Assembly: GCF_029360645.1 (NCBI RefSeq)
Contig: NZ_JARDUA010000002.1
Span: forward strand, 558,001-622,000
Source of the DNA: Pontibacter litorisediminis
Lineage (GTDB): Bacteria; Bacteroidota; Bacteroidia; Cytophagales; Hymenobacteraceae
Direction: 5' to 3'
DNA: 64,000 bases
The position numbers and the translations under genes were made by a program. Under the pieces are notes generated by a model. It searched no databases, had not been told where the DNA came from, and worked only from the letters and a program-made list of their open reading frames with translations. Below are positions 8,050-16,424 of this stretch, in pieces (the first letter of the stretch is position 1; each line of letters opens with the position of its first letter).

Positions 8050-9579
8050 TTAAAAAGGCAGTGCCATCACGATCAACCGTAGGCTGACAATAATCACCAC
8101 GATGCCCACAATGATCATCATGGTTTTGACAGGCAGCCTGCGGGCCAACATGGCTCCAATCGGCGCCGAAATGGAACCACCAAGTATAAGGCCCAGGATC
8201 ACCTGCCAATGCGAAATACCCGCAAAGGCCACGAAGGTGGCCGAGCTGGCGATAGACACGAAAAACTCGGCCAGGTTCACGGAGCCAATGGTATACATGG
8301 GGTTGCGGCCCTTGGCAATGAGCGTGGAAGACACGATGGGCCCCCAGCCGCCCCCGCCGATGGCATCCAAAAAGCCTCCGGCCGTGGCCAGGAAACCTAG
8401 TTTCTTCACAGGCTTTTTCTTTACCTTTTTGCGCAGCACCTTCCGCAGGATCAGGATGCCCAGCACCAACGTGTAGGCAGCTACTACAGGCTTGATGATG
8501 TACAGGTACTCCTCAAAGGTAAAGAGCAGGTAGGCGCCAAGTATAGCGCCCAGCACCCCCGGCAGCACAATGCTCTTAAACAGCTTGCTGTTGACATTCC
8601 TGAACTTCAGGTGCATCCAGCCCGACACGCCCGAGGTAAAGATCTCCGAAGCGTGCACGCTGGCACTGGCCGCCACCGGACTTACGCCAAAGCTTAGCAG
8701 GAAGGTGGTGGCACTCACGCCGTAGGCCATGCCCAGGGCACCGTCTATGAGCTGCGCCACAAAGCCGGCAAGTATAAAGATGAGGATGTCAGAGTCAACC
8801 TGCGCGGCTACATCCATCGCCACATTCCCGATGGTTTGCAGCGGGATGTAAGTGAACAACAGGTGGCCGGTTACCATCAGGGCAACGGCTGCGAACAGCA
8901 TCACCAGCACCGAGGTCAGATTATACCTGGACTTCTTCGGCGGCACAGGCGCCACCAAGCCTTCCGTGAGGGCGTTCAGCTGCTTTACCTTCTCCGCAAA
9001 ATCCCCGTTCAGCTGCGCCCGTATCTTGCCCATCTTGCCCAGCACCTGGTCAATCTCCTCCGGAAAGGCCTCGTTCAGCACCTCTTTCACGCGCTTGGCC
9101 ACCGTAGGCGATTTGCCGTTGGTGGAGATGCCCAGCTTCAGGCTTCCCTTCTGCACCACCGACCCCAGGTAAAAATCGCACTGCTGCGGCGTGTCCGCCA
9201 CATTCGCCAGTATCTTCCGGGACTTGGCCAGGTCGCGGATAGCCTTGTTCAGGATAGGGTCATCCGTAGCGATCAGCACCAGGTCTCTCCCCGCCAGGTC
9301 CTCCTCCTCAAACTCCCGCACCACCAGCTCCACCTGCGCATGCTTTGCCGCCAAGGCCCAGATCGCAGCGTTGATCTCCGGAGCCACTAGCCGCACCGGC
9401 GCCTGCGGGCTATTGGCCAGTATGGCCGTAAGCTTCTCCAGCCCCACGGCCCCACCGCCCACCACTAAGGTTTGCAGCTCCTCCAGCTTCAGAAAAACCG
9501 GGAACAGCGGGTTAGCCGCAGCTGTTGCCTCCGTTGCTGCAGGGGTTATACTTATACTTTCTCCTTGAGAACTATCCAT
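8050..9579 (-). CDS. Fusion of siroheme synthase CysG N-domain with a TSUP (TauE/SafE) permease
   Basis: A 509-residue two-domain protein. Residues about 24-230 match precorrin-2 dehydrogenase/sirohydrochlorin ferrochelatase: the Rossmann loop VVGGGAVGLEK, the conserved ATDD, and GISTNGKSP followed by the helical dimerisation part. Residues about 235-509 form a TSUP-type carrier with about eight membrane segments and the repeats GFVAQLIDGALGMAYG and GGFLDAIGGGGWGP. The first half makes siroheme for sulfite reductase encoded upstream; TSUP proteins move sulfite, sulfate or organosulfonates. The fusion tethers a soluble cofactor enzyme to the membrane. The frame is continuous, with no sign of a frameshift. 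It lies 22 bp after the SUMT gene. Confidence 0.9.
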   Translation of the reverse strand: MDSSQGESISITPAATEATAAANPLFPVFLKLEELQTLVVGGGAVGLEKLTAILANSPQAPVRLVAPEINAAIWALAAKHAQVELVVREFEEEDLAGRDLVLIATDDPILNKAIRDLAKSRKILANVADTPQQCDFYLGSVVQKGSLKLGISTNGKSPTVAKRVKEVLNEAFPEEIDQVLGKMGKIRAQLNGDFAEKVKQLNALTEGLVAPVPPKKSRYNLTSVLVMLFAAVALMVTGHLLFTYIPLQTIGNVAMDVAAQVDSDILIFILAGFVAQLIDGALGMAYGVSATTFLLSFGVSPVAASASVHASEIFTSGVSGWMHLKFRNVNSKLFKSIVLPGVLGAILGAYLLFTFEEYLYIIKPVVAAYTLVLGILILRKVLRKKVKKKPVKKLGFLATAGGFLDAIGGGGWGPIVSSTLIAKGRNPMYTIGSVNLAEFFVSIASSATFVAFAGISHWQVILGLILGGSISAPIGAMLARRLPVKTMMIIVGIVVIIVSLRLIVMALPF

Positions 9580-9601
9580 TTATACTTTAGTTCTAATTGA
9601 C

Positions 9602-10432
9602 TTATACTTCCACTGCGGCCAACTCCTGTTGCTGTTGCAGGGCAAGGGTGTAGCGCAAGGCGGGATGGTAGCTCACCACCTCCCCGATGACAATGATGGC
9701 CGGTGCGCCCACTTGCTGCGCGGCCACCCGCTCCACAATGTTGTCCACGTTGCCTAGCGCGACTTTCTCATCCGGCAGAGAGCCGTTCTGAATCACGGCT
9801 ACTGGGGTATCAGCTTTACCGGCGGCAGTGTATATCTCGGCTATCTGCCGCAATTTACTCACTCCCATCAGAATTATCACGGTGGCGTTGGACTGGGCTG
9901 CCAAATTTACGTCTGCGGAAATCTCCCCGGAGCTGGTCGTGCCTGTTATCACCCAAAAGCTCTCGTTCACGCCACGGATGGTGAGCGGAACCTGCTGCAG
10001 CTCCGGCACGGCAATGGAACTGGAGATGCCCGGCACTACGGCGGTCTCGATATTAAACTTATCCGCGTGCGCGAGCTCCTCGTAGCCACGGCCAAACACA
10101 AAGGAGTCGCCGCCTTTCAGGCGCACCACATGCCCGTAAGTATAGGCGGAGTCTATGATGAGGTTGTTGATCTCGTCCTGCTTGAGGTGGTGCGCACCTG
10201 CCCGCTTGCCCACATAGATTTTAGGCACATCCGCTGGTGCGTACTGCAGCAGTCCTGGGTTCACGAGCGCGTCATACAACACCACGTCCGCCTGTTGCAG
10301 CGCCTTCACGCCTTTGAGGGTGATCAGTTCCTCGTCGCCGGGGCCTGCGCCAACCAGCGTGAGTCTGGGCAGTTTATACTTTGCCACTACCTGCTGAGCA
10401 GTATTTCTTATTTCTTTTCTTCTGGATGCCAT
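9602..10432 (-). CDS. cobA: Uroporphyrinogen-III C-methyltransferase (SUMT)
   Basis: Methylates uroporphyrinogen III twice with SAM to give precorrin-2, the first step to siroheme. The chosen ATG at 10432 gives 276 residues; an upstream in-frame ATG at 10462 would add ten residues that do not look conserved. Family motifs: LVGAGPGDEELITLKG, DVVLYDALV, VVRLKGGDSFVFGRG and VPGISSS. It has only the methyltransferase domain; the dehydrogenase/ferrochelatase part is in the next gene. It lies between sulfite reductase and the CysG-N/TSUP fusion, and all three serve the same cofactor. The spacer upstream has two copies of GAATGTGTGAAT. Confidence 0.95.
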   Translation of the reverse strand: MASRRKEIRNTAQQVVAKYKLPRLTLVGAGPGDEELITLKGVKALQQADVVLYDALVNPGLLQYAPADVPKIYVGKRAGAHHLKQDEINNLIIDSAYTYGHVVRLKGGDSFVFGRGYEELAHADKFNIETAVVPGISSSIAVPELQQVPLTIRGVNESFWVITGTTSSGEISADVNLAAQSNATVIILMGVSKLRQIAEIYTAAGKADTPVAVIQNGSLPDEKVALGNVDNIVERVAAQQVGAPAIIVIGEVVSYHPALRYTLALQQQQELAAVEV

Positions 10433-10521
10433 CTTTTTTGAATTTTGAATGTGTGAATGCAAGAATGTGTGAATAGGGTATGGGATAACCAGGTTTTATA
10501 CTTCCCTGGAAATGCACGTCA

Positions 10522-12615
10522 TCATACATTCACGAGTTTCTCTTGTCTGTAGCGGCTTGCCTCCTGCAAAAACAGCAGGGCCTGGTTCAGGTAGTCTTTG
10601 GCAAAGGCCTCGCCCGGTTCATTCTGGTTGATCTGCAGCACCTTGCGCTTGAAGTCTGTCCCGAAGGTGAAGATGCCCGTCGCAACGAAGTTTTTGTCAA
10701 ACTCCTCCATGATGCTGTGCTGGGTGTTGGTGCTCACGTTTTTGTCGAGCAGCAAGGCTTTGGCTGTACTGATGAAGGCGGCGTAGCCATAGTAGACCGC
10801 ATCGGCATACCGCTGCCCTTCCAGGGCCTCCCCCGCCCACTCCAACTTTTCATCCGCCTCATACAGCAGCGTCGCCACCAGGTCGATCATCACGCCGGCA
10901 CACTCGCCCACCCCAATCGCAGGCTGAAATCCATCCTGGTGCCCCCAGTCAACGAAGTCCTCCGGTGTTAGCGTCGTCAGGTCTGTCAGGGGCTTGAGCA
11001 ACTGGTAAAAGTAGTCTTTGCCGTTGCGGTCGTAGTAGGCGTTAAAGTTCTCCCCATCCTGCCCGTTTGCTTTGTAGTCGTTCAGCACGAAGCGTAGCAC
11101 CTCCGGCCCTCTTTTGCTGGGCACCTTCAGCAGCTTCTGCGCAATGCGGCCTTCGCCGTTCTGCACCGTACCACCGCCCAGCAACACCTGCAGGGCCGGC
11201 AGCACGCTTTTCCCGCTCTTGAGCGAGGCCCCATGAAAGCCCAGGTTCGCCATGCCATGCTGGCCGCAGGAGTTCATACAGCCGCTGATCTTAATCTTAA
11301 AGTCGGTGTTGAACAGCATCTCCGGGTACTCCGCCACAATTACCTGCTCCAGCACCTTGGTGATGTTGGTGCTGTTGGAGATGCCCAGGTTACAGGTGTC
11401 GGTGCCGGGGCAGGTGGTAATGTCAGCCACACTGTTAAAGCCGGGCTCGGCCAATCCCAATTCATCCAGTCGGGCAAAGACGTATGGCAATGCCTCTTGC
11501 CGCACATACTTGAGCAGCAGGTTCTGCCCCTGCGTCACACGCAATTCATCCGCTGCAAATCCGCGCACCAGCGGCACCAGCTTACGGGCTATGGTACTGC
11601 TAATGTCACCAATCTGCACTTTGATGTAGATGCCGTAAAAACCCTCCTGTTTCTGTTGGAACACATTCGTCTTTAACCACTTGTTATACTTGTCCGTGTC
11701 CTCGATCACGTAGTCTGGTATCTCTCCGGCTACAGGTGGCGCCGCATTGAAATCTATACTTGTATCAATCTCGAAGCTGTGTGATTTCAGGGCCTTGTGC
11801 TCCTCGTTTACCAAGCGCAGCACCTCCTCCAGCCCTAGCTTGGAGATGAGGTACTTAAACCTGGCCTTGTTGCGGTTGTTGCGCTCCCCGTACCGGTCGA
11901 AAATGCGCAGCACGCCCTCAATAAACGGGATCACCTTGTCCTCCGGCAGGAACTCAAAGGCCGTATGCGCCAGGGCCGGTTGTGCGCCCAGCCCACCGCC
12001 AATCAGCACTTTAAACCCACGCGCGCCATCCACCACTTTCGGGATAAAGCCCAGGTCGTGCATGTAGGACATGGCGGTGTCGGAGTCGCTGGAGGAGAAG
12101 GACATCTTAAACTTGCGGCCCATTTCCTGGCAGATCGGGTTGCGCAGGAAATAGCGGAACGTGGCATCGGCGTAAGGCGACACATCAAAAGGCTCGTTTG
12201 GGTCGATGCCCGCCTCCGGCGAGGCCGTGACATTACGCACGGTGTTACCACAGGCCTCGCGCAGCGTAATGTCATCCTGCTCCAGCTTGGCCCACAGCTC
12301 GGGGGTTCTATCCAGGCTCACGAAGTGGATCTGGATGTCCTGGCGTGTGGTCAGGTGTAAATTGCCGGTAGAGTACTCGTCGGAGATATCGGCGATGCGT
12401 AGGAGCTGCTGCGTGGTCAGTCTCCCGAAAGGCAGCTTGATGCGCACCATCTGCACCCCCAGCTGTCGCTGGCCATACACGCCCCGGGCCAGGCGCAGGC
12501 TCTTGAACTTGTCTTCCTGCAGTTTGCCTTCGCGGTACAGCCGGATCTTTTTCTCCAGCTCTATAATGTCTTTTTCTACTAATGGATTTTCTATCTCTGT
12601 TCTGAAGCTTTGCAT
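10522..12615 (-). CDS. Siroheme sulfite (nitrite/sulfite) reductase with C-terminal HEPN-like domain
   Basis: Reduces sulfite to sulfide with six electrons. It has 697 residues, longer than the 550-580 typical of the hemoprotein. Two nitrite/sulfite reductase ferredoxin-like half domains (GVYGQRQLGVQMVR at 45-58) flank siroheme/[4Fe-4S] domains. Cluster and heme ligands are Cys402, Cys408, Cys446 and Cys450 in TCPGTDTC and GCMNSC. About residues 575-690 are helical and read like a HEPN domain (YADAVYYGYAAFISTAKALL). No flavoprotein CysJ gene is nearby, so reduced ferredoxin is the likely donor. Sulfite rather than nitrite is inferred from the operon and the SAM/Cys leader. Confidence 0.93.
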   Translation of the reverse strand: MQSFRTEIENPLVEKDIIELEKKIRLYREGKLQEDKFKSLRLARGVYGQRQLGVQMVRIKLPFGRLTTQQLLRIADISDEYSTGNLHLTTRQDIQIHFVSLDRTPELWAKLEQDDITLREACGNTVRNVTASPEAGIDPNEPFDVSPYADATFRYFLRNPICQEMGRKFKMSFSSSDSDTAMSYMHDLGFIPKVVDGARGFKVLIGGGLGAQPALAHTAFEFLPEDKVIPFIEGVLRIFDRYGERNNRNKARFKYLISKLGLEEVLRLVNEEHKALKSHSFEIDTSIDFNAAPPVAGEIPDYVIEDTDKYNKWLKTNVFQQKQEGFYGIYIKVQIGDISSTIARKLVPLVRGFAADELRVTQGQNLLLKYVRQEALPYVFARLDELGLAEPGFNSVADITTCPGTDTCNLGISNSTNITKVLEQVIVAEYPEMLFNTDFKIKISGCMNSCGQHGMANLGFHGASLKSGKSVLPALQVLLGGGTVQNGEGRIAQKLLKVPSKRGPEVLRFVLNDYKANGQDGENFNAYYDRNGKDYFYQLLKPLTDLTTLTPEDFVDWGHQDGFQPAIGVGECAGVMIDLVATLLYEADEKLEWAGEALEGQRYADAVYYGYAAFISTAKALLLDKNVSTNTQHSIMEEFDKNFVATGIFTFGTDFKRKVLQINQNEPGEAFAKDYLNQALLFLQEASRYRQEKLVNV

Positions 12616-12677
12616 GCTGATTATAAGTATAGGTTGCCGCGAGAGCGACAGGATGAAAAAATATATAAAGAAGCAGG

Positions 12678-12699
12678 GCGCGGCCAGGAGTGGCTGCGC
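12678..12699 (-). promoter_or_regulatory. Hairpin between leader peptides and sulfite reductase gene
   Basis: On the minus strand GCGCaGCCA pairs with TGGCcGCGC around CTCC (one mismatch), followed about 8 nt later by a U-rich tract (TTTATATATTTTTTC). It resembles an attenuator and ends 62 nt before the sulfite reductase ATG. Confidence 0.45.
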
Positions 12700-12729
12700 T
12701 GCACAAGAGGCTATAAGCTTAGGGGTAAC

Positions 12730-12861
12730 CTAACAGGCGCGCATGCCCAGGCACTGCTGACAACAGCAGCACATAACCTGAGGCATCGTGTACATTTCAG
12801 CAACAGCCAGCGCTGCTGCAGTGGTTAAGTATAAATCGGAAAGAATTGCTGCTGTTGGCAT
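12730..12861 (-). CDS. Second cysteine-rich leader peptide (43 aa) of the sulfite reductase operon
   Basis: A 43-codon frame lies between the first leader peptide and sulfite reductase. Residues 30-43 read MCCCCQQCLGMRAC, with six cysteines. It begins ATGCCAACAGCAGCAATT, a segment complementary over about 12 bases (one G-U) to the Cys-codon run of the first leader, so its start may be masked by that run. A shorter start, at a Met eight residues before the Cys run, is possible. It sits about 110 nt before sulfite reductase and directly precedes a hairpin with a U-rich tract. It resembles the other three leader frames in length and ending. Regulatory role inferred. Confidence 0.6.
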   Translation of the reverse strand: MPTAAILSDLYLTTAAALAVAEMYTMPQVMCCCCQQCLGMRAC

Positions 12862-13001
12862 TTGGGTATTGCTATGCGCTGCAGGAGCGGCAGAAGTACA
12901 GGCATACCTGCTGCGGCTACGAGCGCGGATAAAAGAAACAGCCTAAGGAGCTGCGTCAGGAGCAGCTATCAACTATAGGCCAGGAAAAAGGCAGGATTTC
13001 C

Positions 13002-13121
13002 TTAACAGGAACAACAGCAACAACAACAGCACATCGCGGCAGGAGCGGTGGCAGAAAAGGAAGCAAAGCGGTTTTGGGAAATGATGCTTCCGAATGCAGG
13101 GATGTTTTTTGTTGCGTTCAT
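13002..13121 (-). CDS. First cysteine-rich leader peptide (39 aa) of the sulfite reductase operon
   Basis: A 39-codon frame starts 9 nt after P1 of the riboswitch and ends MCCCCCCCSC then TAA: eight of the last nine residues are cysteine. The first 29 residues carry no cysteine (MNATKNIPAFGSII onwards). Position, length and ending parallel the leaders at 2569-2694 and 58614-58760. Such a run should stall ribosomes when Cys-tRNA is low. The Cys codons are partly complementary to the start region of the second leader frame, suggesting relay control. The frame is directly visible; the mechanism is inferred. Confidence 0.8.
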   Translation of the reverse strand: MNATKNIPAFGSIISQNRFASFSATAPAAMCCCCCCCSC

Positions 13122-13130
13122 GGTTTCTTA

Positions 13131-13231
13131 ATTTATATTTTCCCTTTGCTGGGCAGGATGTGGCACCTTTCCAAAGCGGATGGTTGCCAGAGGGTCACGG
13201 AGCCTGTTCTCTCGCCTCTTCGTCTATAAAT
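13131..13231 (-). ncRNA. SAM-I (S-box) riboswitch upstream of the sulfite reductase operon
   Basis: Minus-strand core: CTCTGGCAACC and AAAGGTGCCACATCCTG. P1 is ATTTATA (13231-13225) with TATAAAT (13137-13131); P2 is AGAGG with CCTCT; the pseudoknot is CAGG (13206-13203) with CCTG (13157-13154); P4 is a short CCC/GGG hairpin. The helices are the same as in the copy at 2454-2557, to which it is also very similar in sequence through P2, with a compensatory pseudoknot change. A small Cys-rich frame begins 9 nt after P1 instead of an intrinsic terminator. Confidence 0.9.
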
Positions 13232-13259
13232 TTCTTGCGGGTAGCAATACTATTCGCTA

Positions 13260-13267
13260 CAAATGTA
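13260..13267 (-). promoter_or_regulatory. -7 box of the sulfite reductase/siroheme operon
   Basis: On the minus strand TACATTTG matches TAnnTTTG exactly, with a GTTTT-containing -33 region about 16-19 nt upstream. It lies 28 nt before the riboswitch P1, the same geometry as at the other two sulfur operons. From here to 13678 I see no gene, only the inverted repeats noted in the findings. Confidence 0.65.
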
Positions 13268-13678
13268 CGAAGAGATCCCAATAAAACAGACACAGCCCCA
13301 TTTTTTTGTATCCTTGCCCCCGGATCTATGCGGTTTCGGCTTTCAACAGGCGTATTTTAAGAAGCTAAAACATCCTGCCTCTGCTCGAGGCAGCGCCAGC
13401 AAAGCGAGCTTTCAAAGCACCTGTAACTCTAGAAACAAAGTAGAAAAGCACTGATGCAATTTAGCCACCGCAGTCCCAGCGAAGAACCAGCACTGAGCCC
13501 AAAATGACTGCCAGGGCAGCCCATGTGGCAAAACTAGCGGCCCTAAATTGCACACTGTTTCCTGCCCTGGAGGCCTTCTCCCGACCAAGCCGGGCTTTCT
13601 ACCTACCAACAGCTTATCGGCCGGCCGGGCCTATTCATATAGAAATGCCGTGCATTGGTATATTCTGTTTTAGCAGTA

Positions 13679-13686
13679 TAGATTTG
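13679..13686 (+). promoter_or_regulatory. -7 box for the outer-membrane receptor gene
   Basis: TAGATTTG fits TAnnTTTG; TTGG lies 20 nt upstream in the -33 position. It sits 90 nt before the ATG at 13777. Confidence 0.5.
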
Positions 13687-13776
13687 CGGCTTTACTTTGT
13701 AGCGTGAAGTATTAGAAAAGCGAGTATGAAGACCTCTACCAAGACTAAAGCAACGTACCACCTGAACGCATAAACT

Positions 13777-16281
13777 ATGAAGAAGCATTTACTATTGATC
13801 CTGCTGGGTTTAAGCACCACGGCAGGATGGGCGCAGGCACCGCAGCAGGCAGGCCCACAGCAGCAACAGGCCACCATGCCTACCCCAAAGGGCAATGCCA
13901 AGATCAGCGGGGTGGTGCTGGATGCCGCCACCAAACAGCCCATTGAGTTTGCCACTGTGGCGTTGATTAACCTGAGCACCGGCAAAGCCATTGATGGCAC
14001 CATGGCCGATGAGAAGGGGCGCTTTACGCTGCAAAAAGTAGCGGCCGGCAAGTATAAACTGAATGTGTCTTTTCTGGGATACCAGCAGCAGGCGGTAGAG
14101 AACGTGAGCATCAGCTCCGATAATGCCGAAGTAAACGTGGGCACTATCTCCCTGGCCTCCGATGCCCAGAAACTGAGCGAGGTGGTGATTACCGGGGAGA
14201 AGCCGCTGGTAGAGGAGAAAATCGACCGCACCGTGTACAACGCCGAGAAGGATATTACCAACACGGGCGGCAACGCCGCTGACGTACTGCAAAAAGTACC
14301 GTCGCTGAGCGTAGACACCGACGGCAACGTGCAGCTGCGCGGCAGCGGCAATGTGCGCGTGCTCATCAACAACAAGCCTTCCTCTATCATGGCGGGCAGT
14401 GTGTCGGATGCGCTAAAGCAAATCCCGGCAGACATGATCAAGTCGGTGGAGGTGATCACCAGCCCATCTGCCAAGTATGACGCCGAGGGTACCGCCGGTA
14501 TCATCAACATCATCACTAAAAAAGACAGTGGCCTGGAGGGTGTGAGCGGCTCTGTGTCGGCCACCGCAGGTACGCGTGCCAGCAATGGCAATGCCAGCCT
14601 GAACGTGCGCCGCGGTAAACTGGGCATCAACGCCAACGCCAGCGGTGTGCACTTCTACAACCACGGCGACATGAGCAACATCACCACCTTCAACAGCGAG
14701 GGCGAGGTGCAGAACAGGCGCGAGCAGTACGGCGACACCAAGATCCGCGGTGCGTTCATGAATGCTCAGCTTGGCTTTGATTATGACATCAACGCCAAGA
14801 ACAGCCTTTCAGGCAGCGTGCGCCGCAACGGTGGCGAGTTTAAGATGCAGAACGACCAGACGCAGCGCTTTACCGAGAACGGCGTGGAAAACCCGACTTA
14901 TACGTTCAACACCGACATCCAGAACCGCAACAAGCGCCTGGGCACCGACCTGAACCTGGATTACATCCACACATTCAGCAAGCCGGGCCATGAGTTGGCG
15001 TTGCTGTCGCAGTACACCATGACGGACACCGACACCCGCAACTACCAGGACCGCTATACGGAGGGTGAGGATCCGTTCTTCCTGCAGCGCAACACCAACG
15101 ACGGGGCCAACAACGAGCTTACCTTCCAGGCCGATTACGTGCAGCCGTTCGAGAACAAGACCACGCTGGAGATTGGCGCTAAAACCATCTTCCGGGATGT
15201 AAAAAGCGATGGCTTCTATCGTGATATCATGACGGCGGAAAACGCGATGGCCATGAGCAACCTTAACTTTGACTACGCTCAGGATGTGTACGCTTCCTAC
15301 TTTACCTATGGTTTTGCCGTAAAGAAGCTCAACTTTAAGGTAGGCGCGCGCTTTGAACAGACCGAGATCGACGGAGACTATTCTCAGGTGCTTGAAAGCG
15401 GAAACACAGAAAGAGAGACTTACTCCGACAGCTACAACAACCTGATCCCGAGCATCGCTTTGTCCTATACGCTAAAGGAGAAGCATACGCTGAAGGCTAA
15501 CTTCACGCAGCGTATCCAGCGCCCATCGCTGTTCTTCCTGAACCCGTTCGACCAGGAGCAGGCACCGGGTACCATTGTGCGCGGCAACCCTTACCTGGAC
15601 GCAGAACTGACGAACCTCTACGAGTTTGGCTACAGCACTTACTTTAAGACGGCCTCTATCAGCGCCAACCTGTACATGCGCGAGACAGACAACGCCATTG
15701 AGACAGTGCCGGACCTGGAGGGCGATAACACGATCCTGACCTTTGCCAACGTGGCTAAGAACAAGACCTACGGCATGAGCCTTTTCGGTAACGTCAAGCC
15801 GGTTAAAGCCTGGTCGATCGGAGGTAGCTCCAACATTTACTACGTGGACCTGAAGAGCTCGCTGTATGAGAACAGCGGCTGGATGTACAACATCAACGGT
15901 AACTCCTCTTACGACTTCGGCAAGGGCTTCAGCGCACAGTTCAACGCGGGCTTCAACTCACGCAGGATACAGCTGCAGGGCAAGTTTGCCTCCTTCTCTT
16001 ACCATGCCCTGGCCTTTAAGAAAGAACTGTTTGACGGCAAAGGCGGCCTGAGCTTGGGTATGGATAACCCCTTCCGCAAGAGCATGAAGATGAACAACGA
16101 TGTGGAGGCTCTTGACTTCACGCAGCGCATGCGCATTAACAACTACAACCGCGGTTTCAGGCTCACCTTCGACTACCGCTTCGGTAAGATGGAGAAACAG
16201 AAGATGCCGCGCCGCAAGCGCAGCATCCGCAATGACGACACCAAGCAAGGCGACGGCAACGGCGGAGCCGGTGGCATCTAA
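13777..16281 (+). CDS. TonB-dependent-receptor-like outer membrane beta-barrel protein
   Basis: 834 residues. A signal peptide (MKKHLLLILLGLSTTAGWAQ) is followed by a Gln/Pro-rich linker, then a CarboxypepD_reg-like domain at about 45-125 (ISGVVLDAATKQPIEFATV), a plug-like part at about 140-235 (VLQKVPSLSVDTDGNVQLRG) and a long beta-barrel of the OMP_b-brl_3 type. The last 30 residues are a basic, Gly-rich tail, unlike the terminal aromatic strand of classical receptors. No SusD partner is adjacent, so this is probably a receptor for a small ligand or a housekeeping transporter; the substrate cannot be read from sequence. It is monocistronic, with its own promoter and terminator. Confidence 0.9.
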   Translation: MKKHLLLILLGLSTTAGWAQAPQQAGPQQQQATMPTPKGNAKISGVVLDAATKQPIEFATVALINLSTGKAIDGTMADEKGRFTLQKVAAGKYKLNVSFLGYQQQAVENVSISSDNAEVNVGTISLASDAQKLSEVVITGEKPLVEEKIDRTVYNAEKDITNTGGNAADVLQKVPSLSVDTDGNVQLRGSGNVRVLINNKPSSIMAGSVSDALKQIPADMIKSVEVITSPSAKYDAEGTAGIINIITKKDSGLEGVSGSVSATAGTRASNGNASLNVRRGKLGINANASGVHFYNHGDMSNITTFNSEGEVQNRREQYGDTKIRGAFMNAQLGFDYDINAKNSLSGSVRRNGGEFKMQNDQTQRFTENGVENPTYTFNTDIQNRNKRLGTDLNLDYIHTFSKPGHELALLSQYTMTDTDTRNYQDRYTEGEDPFFLQRNTNDGANNELTFQADYVQPFENKTTLEIGAKTIFRDVKSDGFYRDIMTAENAMAMSNLNFDYAQDVYASYFTYGFAVKKLNFKVGARFEQTEIDGDYSQVLESGNTERETYSDSYNNLIPSIALSYTLKEKHTLKANFTQRIQRPSLFFLNPFDQEQAPGTIVRGNPYLDAELTNLYEFGYSTYFKTASISANLYMRETDNAIETVPDLEGDNTILTFANVAKNKTYGMSLFGNVKPVKAWSIGGSSNIYYVDLKSSLYENSGWMYNINGNSSYDFGKGFSAQFNAGFNSRRIQLQGKFASFSYHALAFKKELFDGKGGLSLGMDNPFRKSMKMNNDVEALDFTQRMRINNYNRGFRLTFDYRFGKMEKQKMPRRKRSIRNDDTKQGDGNGGAGGI

Positions 16282-16323
16282 GCCTTACAAAGCATAGACT
16301 ACTACTTACTACCCAGTGTTCCG

Positions 16324-16360
16324 GAAATCCACGCCTGCCATGGCGGGGATTTCTTTTTTA
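16324..16360 (+). terminator. Terminator after the receptor gene
   Basis: GAAATCC-A-CGC pairs with GCG-G-GGATTTC around an 8-nt loop and is followed by TTTTTT. It lies about 43 nt after the stop codon. Confidence 0.8.
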
Positions 16361-16424
16361 AGCGGTTGCTTTGTTTTTTGGTGAAGGTAGGCCGCAGTAC
16401 GGGCAGAATTGCTAAACTTGCAGC

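Noticed and set aside
13692..14636. 314-codon open frame on the minus strand
   Set aside because: Antisense to the start of the outer-membrane receptor; Ser/Leu-rich shadow.
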